Assembly (NCBI GenBank): GCA_009363875.1
Contig: CM018682.1
Span: 52,769,372-52,833,371 of the forward strand
DNA from: Mikania micrantha
Taxonomy: Eukaryota; Streptophyta; Magnoliopsida; Asterales; Asteraceae
Reading direction: 5' to 3'
DNA: 64,000 nt
A model generated the notes under the pieces. It did not search any database. It saw only the letters and a list, made by a program, of their open reading frames with translations, and was not told where the DNA came from. Positions 10,201-21,135 of the stretch are shown piece after piece. Position numbers and translations under genes: made by a program. Each line of letters begins with the position of its first letter. The stretch's first letter is position 1.

Positions 10201-11810
10201 ATATTCTAAATCAGAAAGAGCTCAATATGAGACAACGGAGATGGGTTGAACTGTTGAACGATTATGACTGTGAAATTCGCTACCATCCTGGTAAAGCGAA
10301 TGTAGTAGCAGATGCGCTTAGTCGCAAAAGTCAAGTTCAGATTCATAGTGTCCGAGTGCATACTAATCTCCGTAATGATGTTCTCACAGCCCAACAACAC
10401 TCATTAGCTCAAGATAATTTGAAAAATGAGATGTCTTGCGGGGCTGAAATCTTATTGGAAACTAAGGATGACGGTTTGATGTATTACTTGAATCGGTTGT
10501 GGATACCGAACAGGGGTGATCTTAGGATGCTGATTATGGATGAAGCTCATAAGTCTCGTTATTCAATCCATCCAGGTGATGATAAGATGTATCAAGACCT
10601 TAGGGGCTTGTACTGGTGGCCTGGAATGAAGAAGGATATTGCTGAATATGTGTCTAAGTGCCTTAACTGTGCTAAAGTCAAGGCAGAACATCAGCGACCT
10701 TCGGGATTGTTACTACAACCAGAAATACCGATGTGGAAGTGGGAGAATATCTCCATGGATTTTATTACTAAACTCCCACGAACCGCAAATGGTAAAGATA
10801 GCATTTGGGTGATAGTTGATAGATTAACCAAGTCGGCTCATTTCTTACCGATACGCGAAACTTACCCTGTGCGGAATTTAGCTCGTATTTACATTGATGA
10901 GATCGTTAGTCGACATGGTATTCCCTTAAGCATAATATCGGACAGTGATGCTCGTTTCACGGCACGATTTTGGGAATCACTTCATGAAGCATTTGGAACA
11001 AGACTGGATCTTAGCACTGCTTATCATCCTCAAACGGATGGTCAAACGGAGCGAACGATTCAAACATTGGAAGACATGTTGAGAGCTTGTGTCATTGATT
11101 TCGGTGGCAATTGGGATAGCCATCTACCGTTGGTTGAGTTCTCGTATAACAACAGTTATCACGCGAGCATTGGTATGGCACCATTTGAAGCTCTTTATGG
11201 CAGGAAATGTCGGTCACCTATTTGTTGGACCGAAGTCGGCGATTCGCAGATTACTGGTCCTGAGATTATTCAGGAAACGACTGACAAGATCCGCCAGATC
11301 CGTGACAATCTGTTAGCTGCTCGCAGTCGACAGAAGAGCTACGCGGATAAAAGAAGAAAACCTTTGGAGTTTGAAGTGGGAGATATGGTATTACTTAAAG
11401 TGTCGCCTTGGAAGGGCGTTGTTCGATTCGGAAAGAAGGGGAAGCTTGCTCCACGTTATGTTGGCCCTTTTAAGATCCTTGAACGGATCGGGAAGGTTGC
11501 CTACAAGTTAGAACTTCCTCCTGAACTTAGTAATGTGCACCCAACGTTTCACGTGTCCAATCTAAGAAAGTGCTTAGCTGATCAGGATCTTCAGGTACCA
11601 CTCGATGACATCCGCATCGATGATACCATGCACTTCGTTGAAAAACCAGTGGAGATAATGGATCGTGAGGTTAAACAGCTCAAACGCAGTAGAATTCCAA
11701 TTGTCAAAGTACGTTGGGAATCGAAGCGGGGTCCAGAATTCACATGGGAGCGGGAAGATCAGATGAAGCTTAAGTACCCACACTTATTTACTACGGTCAC
11801 TCCAAGTTGA
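7248..11810 (+). CDS. Element C gag-pol polyprotein (intact, 1520 aa)
   Basis: Single uninterrupted ORF. In order: gag domain (about residues 60-230), a Lys/Ser-rich linker, CCHC knuckles (CRVCNNCGKFGHFANVC and CYECGEVGHFRNQC), aspartic protease FDSGADRSF (catalytic D434), RT with FIDDIL (D770, D771), RNase H (YCDAS, D917), integrase with an HHCC zinc finger and catalytic D1171, D1232 and E1268 (D,D-35-E spacing), a GPY/F-type module (PRYVGPFKI) and a C-terminal chromodomain-like segment of Tekay type (EIMDREVK...KVRWESKRGPEFTWE). The start is the first ATG after the leader; upstream is non-coding. The product should assemble cytoplasmic particles, copy the RNA and integrate it, with the chromodomain-like tail possibly steering integration to heterochromatin. 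No broken catalytic residue was found. Confidence 0.97.
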   Translation: MPPRRHNEDDSNNGDANNSNANSGIQELKTLISGLVSQLTQANQNINQNRGGANQTTCTFKHFNSCNPLKFTGAESATGLLQWFESMENTFINSECPENLKVRYATSVFQKRALTWWNREKRTRGVDAALALTWTEVKNLMTTEFCPRSEMRKLETEFWELKQDSGENVIYNTQFHEYSLLVPHMVTPLERAIEKYIGGLPVQIQDTVYGSNPKTLEAAIRLSATLTDNHVRNGTLTRKGHKKADTKTTAKEVKTEVKSEAASSSKSSNKKRKTRNFMVTAPAAKSAQQSSNNSTARNFTGNTPQCNTCRYHHAPNLPCRVCNNCGKFGHFANVCRSALQAQRMQHAPLTLPAPPAQPIPAVPVRQVPQAQARACYECGEVGHFRNQCPKLTGNNQRVARGRAFQLNAPAAQANQDVVNGTFLINNSYASVLFDSGADRSFVSYDFECLLGRTRTYLDKPFNVEVADGNTIDIDTVIIGCTVNLNDHVFPIDLIPMHLGSFDVIIGMDWLATHRAEIVCHEKYIRIPLASGETLRIIGETASKGLKLMSCTKAHKYLRKKCIAFLAHIVEKKEREKRIEDVPVIRDFPEVFPDDLPGLPPERQVEFRIDLVPGANPVAKAPYRLAPSELQELASQLQELTDKGFIRPSHSPWGAPVLFVKKKDGSFRMCIDYRELNKLTIKNRYPLPRIDDLFDQLQGSAWFSKIDLRSGYHQLRVHDDDIPKTAFRTRYGHYEFLVMPFGLTNAPAVFMDLMNRVCRPYLDKFVIVFIDDILIYSKTKEEHEKHLKLVLEILREERLYAKFSKCEFWLKEVQFLGHIVNANGVHVDPAKIDAVKNWSTPKTPTEIRSFLGLAGYYRRFISNFSRIAVPLTALTQKNRPYEWGPKQEEAFQTLKQKLCDAPVLTLPDGNDDFVVYCDASNLGLGCVLMQRGKVVAYASRQLKIHEKNYTTHDLELGAVVFALKIWRHYLYGTKCVVFTDHKSLQHILNQKELNMRQRRWVELLNDYDCEIRYHPGKANVVADALSRKSQVQIHSVRVHTNLRNDVLTAQQHSLAQDNLKNEMSCGAEILLETKDDGLMYYLNRLWIPNRGDLRMLIMDEAHKSRYSIHPGDDKMYQDLRGLYWWPGMKKDIAEYVSKCLNCAKVKAEHQRPSGLLLQPEIPMWKWENISMDFITKLPRTANGKDSIWVIVDRLTKSAHFLPIRETYPVRNLARIYIDEIVSRHGIPLSIISDSDARFTARFWESLHEAFGTRLDLSTAYHPQTDGQTERTIQTLEDMLRACVIDFGGNWDSHLPLVEFSYNNSYHASIGMAPFEALYGRKCRSPICWTEVGDSQITGPEIIQETTDKIRQIRDNLLAARSRQKSYADKRRKPLEFEVGDMVLLKVSPWKGVVRFGKKGKLAPRYVGPFKILERIGKVAYKLELPPELSNVHPTFHVSNLRKCLADQDLQVPLDDIRIDDTMHFVEKPVEIMDREVKQLKRSRIPIVKVRWESKRGPEFTWEREDQMKLKYPHLFTTVTPS

Positions 11811-11844
11811 ATTTCGGGACGAAATTCCTTTAACTAGGGGAGAC
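11808..11844 (+). promoter_or_regulatory. Element C pre-PPT palindrome and polypurine tract
   Basis: The perfect inverted repeat AATTTCGGGACGAAATT (11810-11826) starts on the last base of the gag-pol stop codon. It is followed by CCTTTAACTAGGGGAGAC, whose purine run primes plus-strand synthesis directly before the LTR start at 11845. The same palindrome, with the same overlap of the stop codon, occurs in element A. Confidence 0.8.
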
Positions 11845-14800
11845 TGTAACATCACTGTACTTTCGGTTGTCCGTACGTCCGTACATCCGTACGAATGTAC
11901 TGTTACGACTGGATATTTATGATTATTAATGATTATGAGATTATTGATTGACTTTACTGATATTATCACTGTTGCTGGTATACATGGTTATAAATTATTA
12001 TACGCATAAACCACGGGTAGTTTAGTTATAATTCAACTACACAGACCCGTAGTGTTTATTACAGTTACGTATTACTGATGATGAAGGATTATTGGTTGAG
12101 AATTTATTTGTGATGGAACTGGGAGTTTGTTGGAGTCTGGTTACTAAACGTAGTCAAGGACCCATGGTCATGGTTTATCGAAATAGCGGTGGGACGGTGG
12201 CTAGGGCAGTTGCGACTGACCCTTACATATGCCCTATATATATGCATATTTCGGTCTATCATGGATGTGTCAGTGACTAGGGTTTAGTGGGTTTTGGTTT
12301 GAGAAATGATAATATTAAAGTTGTTAAATAATGGAAATTAATTACGCGAAGTGAGGTTACGATCATTACTTAAACGCGAATGTGATTCAGAAATATTAAC
12401 TTAATAATGTATTCACGTGAATGACGATTCACACGAATATAATTATTAAGAATAATATTCTGAAACAATATTCCATAAATCGCAAATCGAATCGAGATAC
12501 GGTACGAGCGTTGTATTCGCAAAGGTGACGATCTTTACGAATACGTACGCGAGTAACATGTTTCGACGAGATATTTAAATAATATGGATCGATATTAAAT
12601 TAATAAATAGAACTAAAAACGTTTATTAGGAATCACAACTTAAATCGTTTCGAATAAAATTATTTATTAATTAATTTATTTAACAATAATAAAACGAAAA
12701 CGATTTACGAAAACAATTTGTTTAAACTTGTTTATTTAAATAAAAAACCAATTTATTTAAAATGATTTACTGTTTTAAATATGATATGTTAGAAAGACTG
12801 ATTGTGTTATTACATTCCACGCGTATTAAACGAGACTTATTACGAGACAAAGTTTGTCTAGAAATCAAGATAATTAATGAAACCATATTATTTAAGCACA
12901 TTATATTTGAATATGTTTATGTTTAAAAACCGAACATTTTATAATTTTAATCGTGATAAAAACGAGACCGGACACGGGGGAAGACACGCGATATATAGAA
13001 AGGGTCTTTCATCATCCTCCTCATATTTCACAAAGTCTCTCTCTCTCTAAACATAAATTTTCGTCACCAACCACACCACCCACCTTCTCTCTAGCATTTT
13101 GAGCTCGATCATTGACGGAATCGCGATATCTCGGAGTCTAAACGACCGGGGAATCAAGGAGAACAAGAAAGTACAAGGAAATCTTACGTTTGGCCGACGA
13201 TCGAGGTAAATCCTGAGCTTTTATTTTCGGTTTTTGGTTAAAAACCCTATTACGAACGTGGCTATTATCTTTTACATCATGAATCGGGTTTTGAATGTAT
13301 AATCGAGTTATGGGTGACCAATGGAAGCTAGGAACAGACCTGGAACGATCCTTAGATGTCGATGATGATGATGAACAGCCGAGTATAGCAGGGTTCGCAA
13401 GGTTGGTAGGCCGAACTGTTGTGGGCTGCGAACCCCAGCAGGGTGGCGAACCCTTCATCACACCAGCGAACCAGCGTGGGATGGCGAACCTTAGTCTTGA
13501 GCCGAACCTTAGGCTCCAAGGCAGTCGACCGGCGAGCCTTGCTGCCTCTTTAGCCGAACCCACGACCTCACAGCGAACCCTCCCTGGACCTACGAACTTT
13601 GTTGTTGATTGACGAACCCTCATGCAGCGAACCCTAGCTGCATCACCTTAACTCGCGAACCCTTTGATGCCGAACCCTGCTGTTTCTTCTTGGCCGAACC
13701 CTAACCAAATTGGCCGAACCATCTCCTTGGGACAAGAGGGTTCGCTGCCCATGAGTGCAATTCAATTTGATTTTATCGAATTTGGAGTTAAAGGCAATTA
13801 GGGAACATGGTTACGCATGTACATATATACATATAAGTACCCGAATAGGTATGCATGGGAAAAACCTAGCCACCATCTTTTATGAACACATAAGTTAGAG
13901 TATGAGACTCTCTTATTAATGGGATAATTGACGAGGATAAAGTGAACATGAATTTTCTTTAAACTTAAAAGTGGGTTTGACAACTTAAATAGTGGTGTAG
14001 GTGTGTAACCATGTATGCATGCACTAAGGATGGGTTGATGTGGGTTAAAAGGACAATACCTTTACAACTTATACGATCATGACATAATTAATTTAAAAGA
14101 TCATTGTATAGGTAGGATAATCAATATTAATGGAGTGGAATTACCTTTACACAACGATAAGGTAATAGAATCTTTAGTGTAACATCTTAACTTAGATAGA
14201 ATTTAACTAAGTTAATGAGTACGTGTGATCATATAATATGAACAAGTAGGGTCACCAAATGGCAATGAAATACTTATACTCATGAGCACAAATACTTAAT
14301 ACTTACAGATTATTGAGTTACTTTTGAGTTACAAACGCGAGCGCGCATAACACGAGAACACCGATTCTAAGGACTGCAGGTGAGTTCTCATAACCTCCCT
14401 TTCTTTAAACTGTTTTGTTTTAAAACTCGGAGGTGAAACATGTATACCAGATTAATTATTATTTTGATAACATAAGGTTTATACCTGTTTATCAATATGA
14501 TAATTACAACTTAAAATTTATTGATTATTATGGATTTTCTTTTATTATCTTATATCCGTGTAAACATTGTTATTGACTTAGGTCAATAACAAAGATTACA
14601 TGTATTGTCACGTGGATGAGTTCCACATCCGTGAATCATTACTCTTAACTTCGGTTAATTGTTTTGACTTCATGTATTGTCACGTGGATGATTTCCACAT
14701 CCGTGAAGTATTGCTCTTGACTTCGGTTAATTGCTTTGACTTCATGTATTGTCACGTGGTTAGCGACCACTCCATGATTCATGTATCTAACTTATGTTAA

Positions 14801-15479
14801 ATACATAAGGAATCATGTATAGTCACGAACATTGATTGAGAATATGATTGATTGAGTTTGGTTAATTTGTTGTGGATTGATTGCCTATATTTGATTATGA
14901 TTATTTGTGATTGGCTATGATTGATTTGGTTATGTGGTTATGTGATTGTGTATGTGTTTGGCTGTTGAATTGATGGATGTGGGTTGGATTATCTCATACA
15001 GGTATTCATATGGATTTCTCAAGAAGATCATAAGTTTTATACCCGTTTTAAACAAAGCATTTTATAAAACCATTTTAAGCATAAACTTTCAAACGCATTT
15101 TACTAAAACATTTTTAAATATAAAAACTTATGATTACTCACCAACTACTTTTGTAGTTGACACTTGATTTTCTTACATGTTTCAGGTGATGGAGACAAGT
15201 AGGATGAAGAGGATGATCTCTTCTATTTTGGACATCATCATCATATAGGATTCTTGGACTTAGTTAATTAACTAAATTTCTGGCGATTAGAGTTTAGTTA
15301 GTTTAACTAAATCTTTTGTGTATTTGATGTAATTGATTCATGATGAACATGATTTTGTGTAATTATTGTGGTTGATTAAATGATATATGATGATATGATT
15401 TAGATGCCCATGAGCTTTTGAACAATCTACACATCCCTCGTGGCATCCCGATGATTCCGCCGTCGGTCGGGGTGTTACA
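11845..15479 (+). repeat. Element C 3' LTR
   Basis: 3635 bp, same length as the 5' LTR. Differences noted by eye: G/A in TTATCRCTG, A/T in CACGGGWAG, G/T in GCGTTKATT, A/T in TTTACWGTT, and T/C in CACAAYGAT. It carries the same stem-loop module (12177-12255), 28-bp elements (12411-12438, 12515-12542), TATA (12992-12997), CGAAC island (about 13412-13742), splice-site pair (14380-15185) and tandem repeat (14600-14797). Confidence 0.96.
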
Positions 15480-15484
15480 CTCGG

Positions 15485-17856
15485 TATGGCCATTACGAGT
15501 TTTTGGTCATGCCGTTTGGGCTAACCAATGCACCTGCAGTATTCATGGACCTCATGAATAGAGTGTGCAAACCATACCTCGACAAGTTCGTCATTGTTTT
15601 CATAGATGATATTCTCATTTATTCCAAAACCCAGGAGGAACACAAAGAGCATCTTCAATTGACTATTGAACTGCTACGAAAAGAGAAGCTGTACGCTAAA
15701 CTCTCAAAATGCGACTTCTGGATCCGAGAAGTCCAATTCTTGGGACACGTTGTTAATGAACAAGGGATTCATGTGGATAAGTCTAACATAGAGGCAATCA
15801 AGAACTGGGAAGCACCAAAGACCCCAACTGAGGTGCGACAATTCCTAGGCTTGGCAGGCTATTATCGGCGATTTATCGAAGGATTTTCAACGATAGCCCA
15901 ACCACTCACAGCCTTAACCCACAAGGACAAGAAATATCTCTGGACTGAAAAGCAAGAAGCTGCATTCCAGCTTCTCAAGCAGAAGCTTTGTAGTGCACCT
16001 ATTTTATCGCTTCCTGAGGGAACAGATGATTTTGTAGTATATTGCGATGCCTCGGTACAAGGACTCGGCTGCGTGCTGATGCAGCGTGACAAGGTAATCG
16101 CATATGCTTCTAGACAACTGAAAGTCCACGAGAAGAATTACACCACCCACGACTTGGAACTTGGAGCCGTGGTATTTGCACTCAAGATCTGGAGACACTA
16201 CCTGTACGGCACAAAGTGTACGATATACACCGATCACAAGAGTCTCCAACACATATTCGAGTAGAAGGAACTGAACATGCGACAACGTCGCTGGCTCGAA
16301 CTCCTAAACTACTATGAGTGTGCCATCAGGTATCACCCGGGGAAGGCCAATGTAGTGGCCGATGCCCTAAGTCGGAAGAATACACCGAAACCCAAGAGGG
16401 TAAGAGCTTTACAACTCACCATTCTTCCCAACCTCCCTGAGCAAATACGTAATGCCCAGGTGGAGGCACTTAAACCTGAAAACCTAGCGGCAGAATCACT
16501 AAGGGGAATGGAGCAACACCTTAAAGAAAAAGCCGATGGCTTACAGTATTTCATGGAACGCATCTGGGTTCCGCATCATGGGAACCTACGAGACCTTGTG
16601 ATGGACGAGGCTCACAAATCCCGATATTCCATTCACCCTGGATCTGATAAGATGTATCATGATCTGAAGGTACTTTACTGGTGGCCACATATGAAAGCCG
16701 ACATCGCTACTTACGTAGGCAAATGCTTGACTTGTGCTAAAGTCAAGATCGAGTACCAGAAACCCTCTGGATTACTCACACAACCTGAAATCCCCATGTG
16801 GAAGTGGGAACAAATATCCATGGATTTTATCACCAAATTACCCCGTACTCCTAGTGGATGTGACACTATCTGGGTAATTGTAGACCGACTGACTAAGTCA
16901 GCACATTTCCTTGCGATCAAGGAAAATGACAAAATGGAAAAGCTAGCCAGAATCTATGTCAAGGAAGTAGTCTCGCGACATGGAGTGCCAATCTCCATTA
17001 TTTCAGATCGAGACGCCAGATTCACTTCTAACTTCTGGAAATCATTGCAAAAGTCACTTGGCACGCGGTTGGATATGAGTACCGCATACCACCCACAAAC
17101 TGATGGCCAGAGCGAACGCACAATACAAACCCTCGAGGACATGCTACGAGCATGCGTAGTAGACTTTGGTAGCAGCTGGGAAACTCACCTACCATTGGTG
17201 GAGTTTTCCTACAACAACAGCTACCACACAAGCATCAAAGCAGCGCCTTTTGAGGCACTCTATGGCAGGAAATGCCGATCACCTATCTGTTGGGCGGAAG
17301 TGGGCGACAGTCAGCTCACTGGCCCGGAACTTGTACACGAAACAACGGAGAAAATCGTGCAAATCAGAAACCGCATGGCAGCAGCTCGTGATCGTCAAAA
17401 GAGCTATGCCGACAAACGCCGAAAACCTCTGGAATTCCATGGAAAGGCGTCATTCGTTTTGGTAAACGAGGAAAACTGAACCCACGGTACATTGGACCTT
17501 TCGAGATCCTAAAAAGGATTGGTCCAGTGGCATACCAACTCAACTTACCAGCCGAACTCGATAGAGTTCACAACGTATTTCATGTCTCAAACCTAAAGAA
17601 GTGTTTATCGGATGAAACACTTATTGTTCCACTGGATGAGATCCAGGTGGATGAACAACTACGGTTCGTGGAAGAGCCGGTAGAAATCATGGACCGTGAG
17701 GTCAAACAACTCAAGCAAAGTAAGATCCCTATTGTCAAAGTTCGATGGAACTCGAAACGCGGACCTGAATTCACGTGGGAACGTGAAGATCAGATGATGC
17801 GCAAATATCCCCATCTCTTCAAACAGACAACGTCGAACGTCGACAACAACAAATAA
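15485..17856 (+). pseudogene. Element A RT-RNase H-integrase-chromodomain (3' part), broken
   Basis: Resumes the RT domain in the same frame right after the right-hand CTCGG. RT motif FIDDIL, RNase H (YCDAS), integrase zinc finger, SMDFIT, ISDRDARF and TDGQSERT are all visible, as is a chromodomain-like tail close to that of C. It is broken twice. A TAG at 16262-16264 replaces a Gln codon (C has CAG), consistent with a C-to-T change. A net 34-nt deletion relative to C near 17437 removes the segment before the GPY/F module and shifts frame. The last frame (17527-17856) ends in TAA. It is therefore not functional even apart from the insertion of C. Confidence 0.92.
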
Positions 17857-18001
17857 ATTTCGGGACGAAATTCCTTTCAACAAGGGGATGATGTGACAAC
17901 TAGAAAATTTTGATTTTCTCAAACACTCTTGTTTCTCGAACACTACCAACAACAACCAAATTTCGGGACGAAATTTCTTTTAACAAGGGGATGATGTGAC
18001 A
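17855..18001 (+). repeat. Duplicated pre-PPT palindrome, PPT and LTR-start of element A
   Basis: Two near-identical 44-bp segments (17855-17898 and 17958-18001, about four mismatches), each running from the palindrome AATTTCGGGACGAAATT through an ACAAGGGGATGA purine tract to TGTGACA. The first TGTGACA continues as ACTAGAAAATTTTG, the second as CCCGGCAATTTC, so two different LTR starts appear side by side 103 bp apart. Confidence 0.8.
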
Positions 18002-21000
18002 CCCGGCAATTTCAGGTAAATTGCGACACTTGCATTCTTTACATTTCACATTCATACTTGTTGCTTTTCATTTAATTATGTTTAATTAGATGAGTTGAAC
18101 ACAAACTACTGCGAAACGATAGTCCGTGGAGCTATCGAATCGTACATTGCACATTGGTTTTGGAAACCAAGTGTGGCAAACACAACGCTAACGCAAAACA
18201 ATAATTTGGGGAATTATTGAATTGTGCATCACACGTTGATTATGATTAATCAAGCGTGCAAACACTTCACTAGACACGAACACAAACAATCATCGATAAT
18301 TCGAGGAATTACCGAAACACACACGAGTCTCACGAACGTTGGTTAACGTCAAACGCATTGTGTAGCACAACACTCAAAACTTCACGAAACACTCACACAG
18401 TGAACTGGGAAGTTCAAACGAGACCAAACGATGCTCGAACGATGTTCTACAGTCGAGAAACGGGCAAGAACGAGCCCAAAACAACAAAATAGGCTTAGTG
18501 GGCCTAACTTTTGGGCCAGGCGGTACGCCTGACCCGAAGCACCCAGACCTGGCGATGCGCGCGGGACTAAGAAATCAGCCGGACACATTTTCCATCCGCG
18601 CGGTACGCCTGGAATCGGTGTCCTTCGTTAGGCGTTACGCCTGACAGGGAAATCGTTGAAAAACCTTTTAAAAACCACAAAATCCATCATTTCACCTATC
18701 TTAATCATTTTAAACACTCTTGCACGCCTCATCTCGACTGATATCTCTGGAGATCACTGATTAGACCTCAAGGAAGCCATTGTTGATCATTTGGAAGCTT
18801 AGAGCTTGGAGGGTGAAGCTTGGAGTCCATCTAGAAGCTCGAATACCATCATCTTCCTCCTATTTTTGTCGAATCCAGCAGCTCCAGAGGATTTAAGAGC
18901 TGTTCAATCATCATTCCTGTGTTCTTGGAGGCTTTAGAAGGTAGCCTTGCACCCCTAGTAGCTTATTATCACTAATACACACACATACATATGTTAAATC
19001 ACACATGCAAGCACAAGTGCTATGCATGCACGAATTTCTTTAGTTTATAATCTGGGTTTGATGATGTTTACATGATATTTGATGATCTAGAGTGATATTA
19101 TGATGAATCTTGACGATCCATGAGGATGTGTGTATGTAAAATGCATGATTTGGTCATGGATGAGTGATTTATTTACATGCAAGCACCTATAGAGTACACA
19201 CTTAAGATTTTGATCTGGGTTTGTTGGTTTTAATGTGTTTAATAATGATCTATGGTGCTTAGGTAGTGATTAGTGATGATCTATGATGATGGGTGTCTTT
19301 AAAATACTTGTTTTCGTCATGAAATGATGAAATCATGACATGCATGTATGATCTAGGGCATTTTAGATGATATTGGATGTTGTTGTATGATTATAGTTGT
19401 TGTTGGTGATGATCTACATGATTAGATGTTCTTAAAATGATGAGAAATGTGATTTTTGATCTACTTTCCATTAATAGTAACTTTTATGGACCAAATGTTG
19501 CTAGATGATGAATTTGGTTATGTTGACATGTTTAAATGATGTTAGATTGGTTATTATGATGATTTGTGACATAAGAATGGTTTATAAATGTTTAGATAGT
19601 TATTTTGATGCAAAAACTACAAAGTTACTATTTATGGTAACTTTAATTTTACAAAAACCGACTCATGGATATTTTGATTGATTTGGGCATACTAAATGAC
19701 TTAACGTGTTATAGCATGATGATTAGATACTAAGTTAGACGGTTTCCAATGTCACGAATACTACAAATGGAAACTTTCCATTTTAGGAAACTTTTATGTG
19801 CAAACATGTTGTAAACGACTTATGTGACTTTGTATGATGATGTGCTATGTGTTAACATGATCACGTAGGACTAATGAGCATGCTAGAACTCTAAAATCAA
19901 TATGCTTGTGAACTTGCTACACATGGAAACTTACTATAAATGGTAAGTTTTCCATAGACGCGACTTACGCGTTTTGCACACAACGAGCACTAACACGAAT
20001 GTTTCACAATACACAAACAACACAAGGTTCACCAACGGGTCGTTGACACACACGGTCAAACACGGTCAAGGTAGACCGACACAGACAGACATGATCAATC
20101 GAGAGTTATTGATCATGTAACACGATCACTTACACGAACTCACGTATAGTATACGATATAGGTAGCCGGTGACTGACCACCCGACGACACAGGAGCTTAC
20201 GCTTACAATTGTTCACCTCGCTAAGGTGAGTTCACGGCCCCTTTTTACATTTTCTACCTTTGGGGGAGAAAACATTGCATACAACTGCTTTTGAACAACT
20301 TACAAAATTTGGTTATTTTTGAACATGCTAATATCGTATATGCATATGTGTGGCATTCATCCACAAACTGATAAGTCCTCATTAAACACACCTCGAACCG
20401 TTAATAGCGCGTAGCGCTCAGCGTGGTAATTCTGAATAGTACTATTTGGGCCTGACAAGCCCCACTGTTGCGAGCCGTATGGCCACCCCGACTGGAGGTC
20501 GGAACAGTGCATAATTGACCAAACAACATTTGCCATATCTTGGATGGATATGGCGGGAGGCAGCATGTTAGCTTCGGTTGCGAACCCGCATATGATATAA
20601 AACATATTGACTAGCTATCAATTGATATTGCATTGTATTGAAAAATAGACCTGCAAACTTTACTTTAAACATTTTGATGTTTACTGCTGATTACAAACCT
20701 GTGCTCTCACCAACCATTGTGTTGACCTTTTACTCGCATGTTTTCTCAGGTAACTAAGGCACGCGCACCAGGAATAGGATGCTAGGCCAGAGTCGCATGC
20801 ATCTGCTTAAGTGTCTTAGTTTATCAAACATTTATTATCATTTGGTTGTTATGTAATGTCAATCAGCTTTAATCGCTTCCGCTACTATTGTCACGTATCG
20901 CTTTGAAAAGCATTTTGATTTAACGCTTCCGCAAACTATGAATGTTTAAGCTGTTTTGTTAACTTGTACTTTATTTCCGCAACTCTGATATTACTAAACT

Positions 21001-21135
21001 GTTTTATCCAAATTACTGGATGTACGTACGAAATCAGACATATAGGTCTCGCATGTTGTGTGACCGGAGACTGCGATCCTGACAATCTGCCGCCGCTCGT
21101 GCCCCGGAAGGGACGGGATTTCTCGGGGTGCGACA
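17995..21135 (+). repeat. Element A 3' LTR
   Basis: Starts TGTGACACCCGG after the polypurine tract and ends CTCGGGGTGCGACA, 3141 bp. U3 contains three diverged tandem hairpin units (18111-18355). A candidate intron runs from AAG|GTGAGT (20225/20226) to TTCTCAG|GTAA (20749/20750). The copy differs from the LTRs of B, C and E over most of its length but shares the donor and acceptor boxes. The stretch 19000-19950 is AT-rich with scattered ATGATG-type phrases and no coding signal. Confidence 0.88.
18111..18355 (+). repeat. Three diverged tandem units with covarying hairpins (element A U3)
   Basis: Each unit of about 80-90 bp has a first hairpin with a purine-rich loop: CGATAG/CTATCG (18117-18137), CAATAAT/ATTATTG (18199-18219) and CGATAATT/AATTACCG (18294-18314). 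The first two units also have a second longer hairpin with a conserved bulge: CACATTGGTTT/AAACCAAGTGTG (18150-18175) and the matching one at 18232-18258. Arm sequences change between units while pairing is kept. Confidence 0.7.

Larger units (their letters stand above)
2083..15479 (+). mobile_element. Element C: complete young Ty3/gypsy chromovirus (Tekay type), 13.4 kb
   Basis: Begins TGTAACATC and ends GGTGTTACA, with identical flanking duplications CTCGG at 2078-2082 and 15480-15484. It has two LTRs of exactly 3635 bp, a tRNA-iMet PBS, a 1.5-kb leader, an uninterrupted gag-pol ORF and a polypurine tract next to the 3' LTR. By eye the LTRs differ at about five substitutions and no indels. 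All parts needed for autonomous transposition appear present. It interrupts the RT domain of element A in the same orientation. Confidence 0.97.
1..21135 (+). mobile_element. Element A: Ty3/gypsy Tekay-type chromovirus, 5' end outside window, split by element C
   Basis: Internal region of a gypsy element whose 5' LTR and gag start lie before base 1. Gag-pol is visible at 79-2082 and resumes at 15485-17856; its 3' LTR is 17995-21135. Element C (2083-15479) lies in the RT domain, flanked by CTCGG duplications. At the right edge the LTR ends in GGGGTGCGACA and is followed by CACTC, then sequence matching the 3' part of B's LTR (TTTGTAAGTATAAC, compare 28660-28680). A therefore lies inside B's 5' LTR. 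The matching 5-bp duplication on the left is outside the window. Confidence 0.85.

Noticed and set aside
17892..18001. Placing A's LTR start at 17892
   Set aside because: The second start at 17995 (TGTGACACCCGG) pairs better with the LTR end (CGGGGTGCGACA), so the first was treated as part of a duplication.
20357..20605. 82-aa minus-strand ORF in A's LTR
   Set aside because: It is in a non-coding LTR segment, has no family resemblance, and sits inside the proposed LTR intron.
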